Below are positions 61,054 to 64,000 of a DNA stretch of 64,000 bases, piece by piece. The notes beneath the pieces were generated by a model. That model worked only from the letters and a program-made list of their open reading frames with translations, had not been told where the DNA came from and ran no database searches. Origin of the DNA: Pampus argenteus (lineage: Eukaryota > Chordata > Actinopteri > Scombriformes > Stromateidae); assembly GCA_036937835.1 (NCBI GenBank), contig CM072874.1, positions 9,748,001 through 9,812,000 of the forward strand, given 5' to 3'. The position numbers and the translations under genes are program-made. How positions within the stretch are numbered: the first letter of the stretch is position 1; each line of letters begins with the position of its first letter.

Positions 61054-62339
61054 ATATTTGGAAAGAGTAAGAAAGAAAAACAGATCCAGATTCTGTTGGT
61101 GAGTTGTTAGAGACAGATACAGATACACCCTGCATGCTAAAAATGTGAGACAAAAGTTACAAAGATATTTCAGGAGTTCTGCTTATCACTACAAGGATAA
61201 AGCTTATTCAATGCTGCACTCAAACATATCGCATTCAAACACTGAACACTGCACCTTGAAAACTCTGAAGCAAAGAATGACATGTTCACATAACACACGG
61301 CCTCAGTGAAATATATAATGTCTCAGGAATAGTCCCTGTTACTATAATAAAAAAAAAAAAAACAGGACTTGTTATTCTTCGATCGATGACTACAGGGGAT
61401 GTAATTCTTCCATAAGAGAAAATGTAACTAGGGCATAAGATACCATGGACTGAGAAGCATCACTGCATTAAAACAGTGTTATCAGGTCAAATGAGGAGCA
61501 AAAGTTTTAACCCCATTAAGTAACTGACAGACAGGGGAGAAAAAGAGAAACGAGATGGCCTACTTAAAACACGTTCTTTCTCTTTCTCTTTTGATGACAA
61601 ATGCTTTTGAAAATCGTAAGGACTATTGTAGGCTAGAGGCTACTGAATATAGTATAATATACTGCACAGGCTATTGCATGATCATGATACAACTTCAACT
61701 GAAACTAAGAAAAAAAAATACAATAACTGATGATGTGAAATTATATATTATACTATGTCGTAGCCTACGTACCAGTACCAAATAGATCAGAATTAAAAGA
61801 CTCAAATCAAGATTCCCCATAGAGAGACTGTCCAGGGAGATCCCGGGATGCATTATCGTCTCCCATGCTCATGCAGATCCGATATAGCTCACCCCGAGCA
61901 AAATCCACGAGTTTATTAAGATACAGTCTGCAATCTATAGATTATAACTATATTGCATACAGACTTCACTCACACATAGCAGCATGTCCTACCTTTAGGT
62001 GAAACAGCTGTATTCAGTAAAAGTAAATCCTTTCCCATTCTCTCCTCGGCAGTAAATTTAAAAAGAAGTCGGTGGTGATGTGCAAAATGGAAAATTCATA
62101 TATGTGCACATGTCCCGATAGGCAGTTGTCTAGTGAGCTGCAGCCATCCTCGTAAAACTAAATAGCTATTGCCCCACTTTCCTGCACCTGATACTGTCAC
62201 CCCGAGTGTAGCAGGCTACCTCGAATTTATCTGCAATAGTTAACACGAAACTGACGTTGAGACAGTTGAATGTTGTTTTTGCTGCGAGGTTAATGTCCGA
62301 GATAGATGTGATATAAAGAACATAACGCTTCACGCAAGT
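61054..62339. other. Region upstream of fat3, head-to-head with chordc1
   Basis: No coding frame with homology. It is AT-rich to about 61,800 and more mixed thereafter. It should hold the fat3 upstream non-coding exon(s) and perhaps its promoter, unless these lie inside or beyond chordc1. Confidence 0.5.
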
Positions 62340-62581
62340 TTGAAACCGGTCAGCATCAGTTGTGTCGCTCTTGCTGGATCGCGGTGCGCTCGCGGGATGG
62401 AGCTCGCGGGCTGTGCAATCGCCGATCTTTGCCGAGTGAAGCCGACAACATCCGGAAGAGGTGACCGGTGCATATACAGCAGTATACGGCAGCGTCTCTA
62501 TAGCTTTCTCTCACACACGCTAGCTTTTTTAGTGGATATTAACAAACTTAGCCACAAATTAAACTTGTTTCACCGCCCGCC
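62340..62581 (+). promoter_or_regulatory. Putative CpG-rich chordc1 promoter and 5' UTR
   Basis: Just upstream of the chordc1 ATG, about 14 CpG dinucleotides fall within about 120 bp (62,355-62,475), far above the rest of the window. An ETS-type site CCGGAAG lies at 62452-62458. This pattern fits a housekeeping TATA-less promoter. The transcription start is not determinable by eye. Confidence 0.5.
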
Positions 62582-62645
62582 ATGTCCGTTTTGTGTTATA
62601 ACAAAGGATGTGGACAGCGATTTGATCCAGAAAATAACCCAGACG
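62582..62645 (+). CDS. chordc1: CHORD domain-containing protein 1, coding exon 1
   Basis: MSVLCYNKGCGQRFDPENNP, then D and one base of the next codon. The human protein starts MALLCYNRGCGQRFDPETNS. CHORDC1 (morgana) is a cytosolic Hsp90 co-chaperone with two zinc-binding CHORD domains and a CS domain; this exon supplies the first CHORD cysteines (C5, C10). The ATG has a favourable context (CCCGCCATGT). Donor GACG|GTGAGT, phase 1. No candidate for exon 2 was seen before the right edge, so most of the gene is outside. Neighbour of FAT3 in human, which supports the call. Confidence 0.92.
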
Positions 62646-64000
62646 GTGAGTATGTCTTAGTTAGCTAACTATTGTTCGGCTCTGTAACAGTATGTTAGCA
62701 ACCTAACCTCTGATCATCTGGAAGTTTCTATGGAGGCGAGCAGGCCTAGTGGGCCCATGTAGCTAACCTGATATGAGCAGACCGGACCTGGCAACTTCTT
62801 TCATGCTGTAACGTTAGCTGATAACTCAGGTAGCTAAAAACACGCGGGCACGTTTTGACTTATCACGACGTTGTTAGCATGTTGAGCTCCTGTGATTAAC
62901 ACGTTAAAGGGTAACGATTATCGTTAGACTTGACTTAGAAAGCGATTAGAAAGTTTTATAAACATGCAACTCTACGCTTTTATTACATGTATCTATAACA
63001 CATTCCCATTGTTATCCCATAATTATAATTACGAGGTTACGATGTCACAAGCTATCCGTTTCCAGTCAACAGTGCGTTTCAGCTGTTTAAAAGTTAAACT
63101 ATATCTGTGCTAATTCACTTCATACAAGTGTCCAAAGCCCACTGGGATGGTTTAATATACTTTCAAATATCTTCATTATCATGATAATTCAATTCCTCAT
63201 CTTGAGTTTCCTTAAGATCAAGTTTGTTTATGAGGCCATTGTTTGTACGAAGGCCCTGATCTAAATGTAATAAATCTAACTTTCAAAGTGGTAACATCCT
63301 TAGAGACCAACACAAAACCTCAGTGAGTCTCTTGTTCCTTTCCTTCGAAATGTCCACCTCTGTCTTTAAATCATGTAACATTGTGCATTACCAGATACTG
63401 AATGCAGGAGTCAAGTCTAATTTTCATCTTAATATGATGCCTCTTCACGTTATAATTAGGCTACGTCTATGATAAAAGGTGCATCAAAGGCAATAACATG
63501 GAGGGGATATGGTGTTGGCTATGCTGTAGGGAAAATTATTGACTTGGGATGTCACACAAGTTTTATTTATCCATTCTACGTTTTATCTTTTAGGGCAACT
63601 TTCAAAAGATGGCTTTTCATTCACTTTTCATTCAAGTGTTGTTTTCCTACAATCTACACACAATTAATATTAATTCATGTAAGCATGTCAAGTTGTTTTA
63701 ATACTAACGTGAAGTCTTCACACTTAGTTATCGTTATACAGCCATCAAATGTTATGTTCAGTTTTTAAAGTAACATACAACTTCTTTGTTAGCCTCACTT
63801 TAGAGTTCGGTCTGACTATGAGCACCTCAATCTGCAACAAATCATGACAGTGATCATGTGAAGGCAGCATCAGGCACAGTTGAGAGTTTTGTTTCTTTTT
63901 GTAAACTATAATTCATTTAAAACATGTTGTTGGATTCTGTTGGGGGTAGCCCGTTTCCCATCATGCCACATATTGTTCATTGCAGTTAATCAATGTTGTA
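62646..64000 (+). other. chordc1 intron 1 (partial)
   Basis: No segment resembling the second CHORDC1 exon (ACTYHPGVPVFHDALKGW in human) is present. Short open frames here lack homology and splice context. Confidence 0.65.

Noticed and set aside
62340..62660. 106-codon plus-strand frame over the chordc1 promoter and exon 1.
   Set aside because: Its frame differs from the CHORDC1-matching frame (62582-62645), lacks homology, and the real exon has a clean donor.
1..64000. CRISPR arrays, operons, phage, tRNA or rRNA genes, or any bacterial-type system.
   Set aside because: None is present. The window is nuclear vertebrate DNA; the only regular arrays are dinucleotide microsatellites.

Overview
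The window is from a spiny-rayed (percomorph-type) teleost fish. Vertebrate genes with short, phase-consistent introns fill it, the intergenic DNA is AT-rich with long (TG)n, (TA)n and (TC)n microsatellites, one intron carries a Tc1/mariner relic, and another carries an interspersed repeat that I know as very common in percomorph genomes. There is nothing prokaryotic here. Identifications rest on my memory of human and zebrafish protein sequences; no search was run.

Layout. (1) Positions 1-1990, minus strand: coding exon 1 of a melatonin receptor, best matched to mtnr1b, plus the start of its intron 1; the rest of the receptor lies beyond the left edge. (2) 1991-about 9600: the mtnr1b promoter (TATA-like box and two CACGTG E-boxes) and intergenic DNA with no gene that I can see. 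(3) 10527-61028, minus strand: one complete giant atypical cadherin gene, fat3. I could trace 50 coding exons by hand. Every junction is in phase, the exons sum to 14,256 nt, and they encode 4,751 residues: signal peptide, the cadherin-repeat array (33 in the family), EGF, laminin G, three more EGF repeats, one membrane helix and a roughly 510-residue cytoplasmic tail. (4) 61052-62581: a head-to-head upstream region, CpG-rich near its right end. (5) 62582-64000, plus strand: coding exon 1 of chordc1 (the CHORD-domain Hsp90 co-chaperone) and part of its intron 1. CHORDC1, FAT3 and MTNR1B are neighbours on human 11q14-q21, so this is a conserved linkage group. It also supports fat3/mtnr1b over the related fat1/mtnr1a pair.

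The genes do not form a pathway; they share a block of ancient synteny. The main interest is inside fat3. The region that in mammalian FAT1/FAT3 (from memory) is one exon of about 4 kb is here cut into about 17 exons, mostly at AG|GT proto-splice sites. One of these exons (exon 23) ends in a GA dinucleotide where the GT donor should be. The intracellular domain keeps two small cassette exons known from vertebrate Fat3 isoforms, but its last exon has diverged almost completely after the AYHW motif and lacks the family's C-terminal PDZ ligand. Two small perfect hairpins in introns and UG/CA repeats touching splice sites are further points to check.
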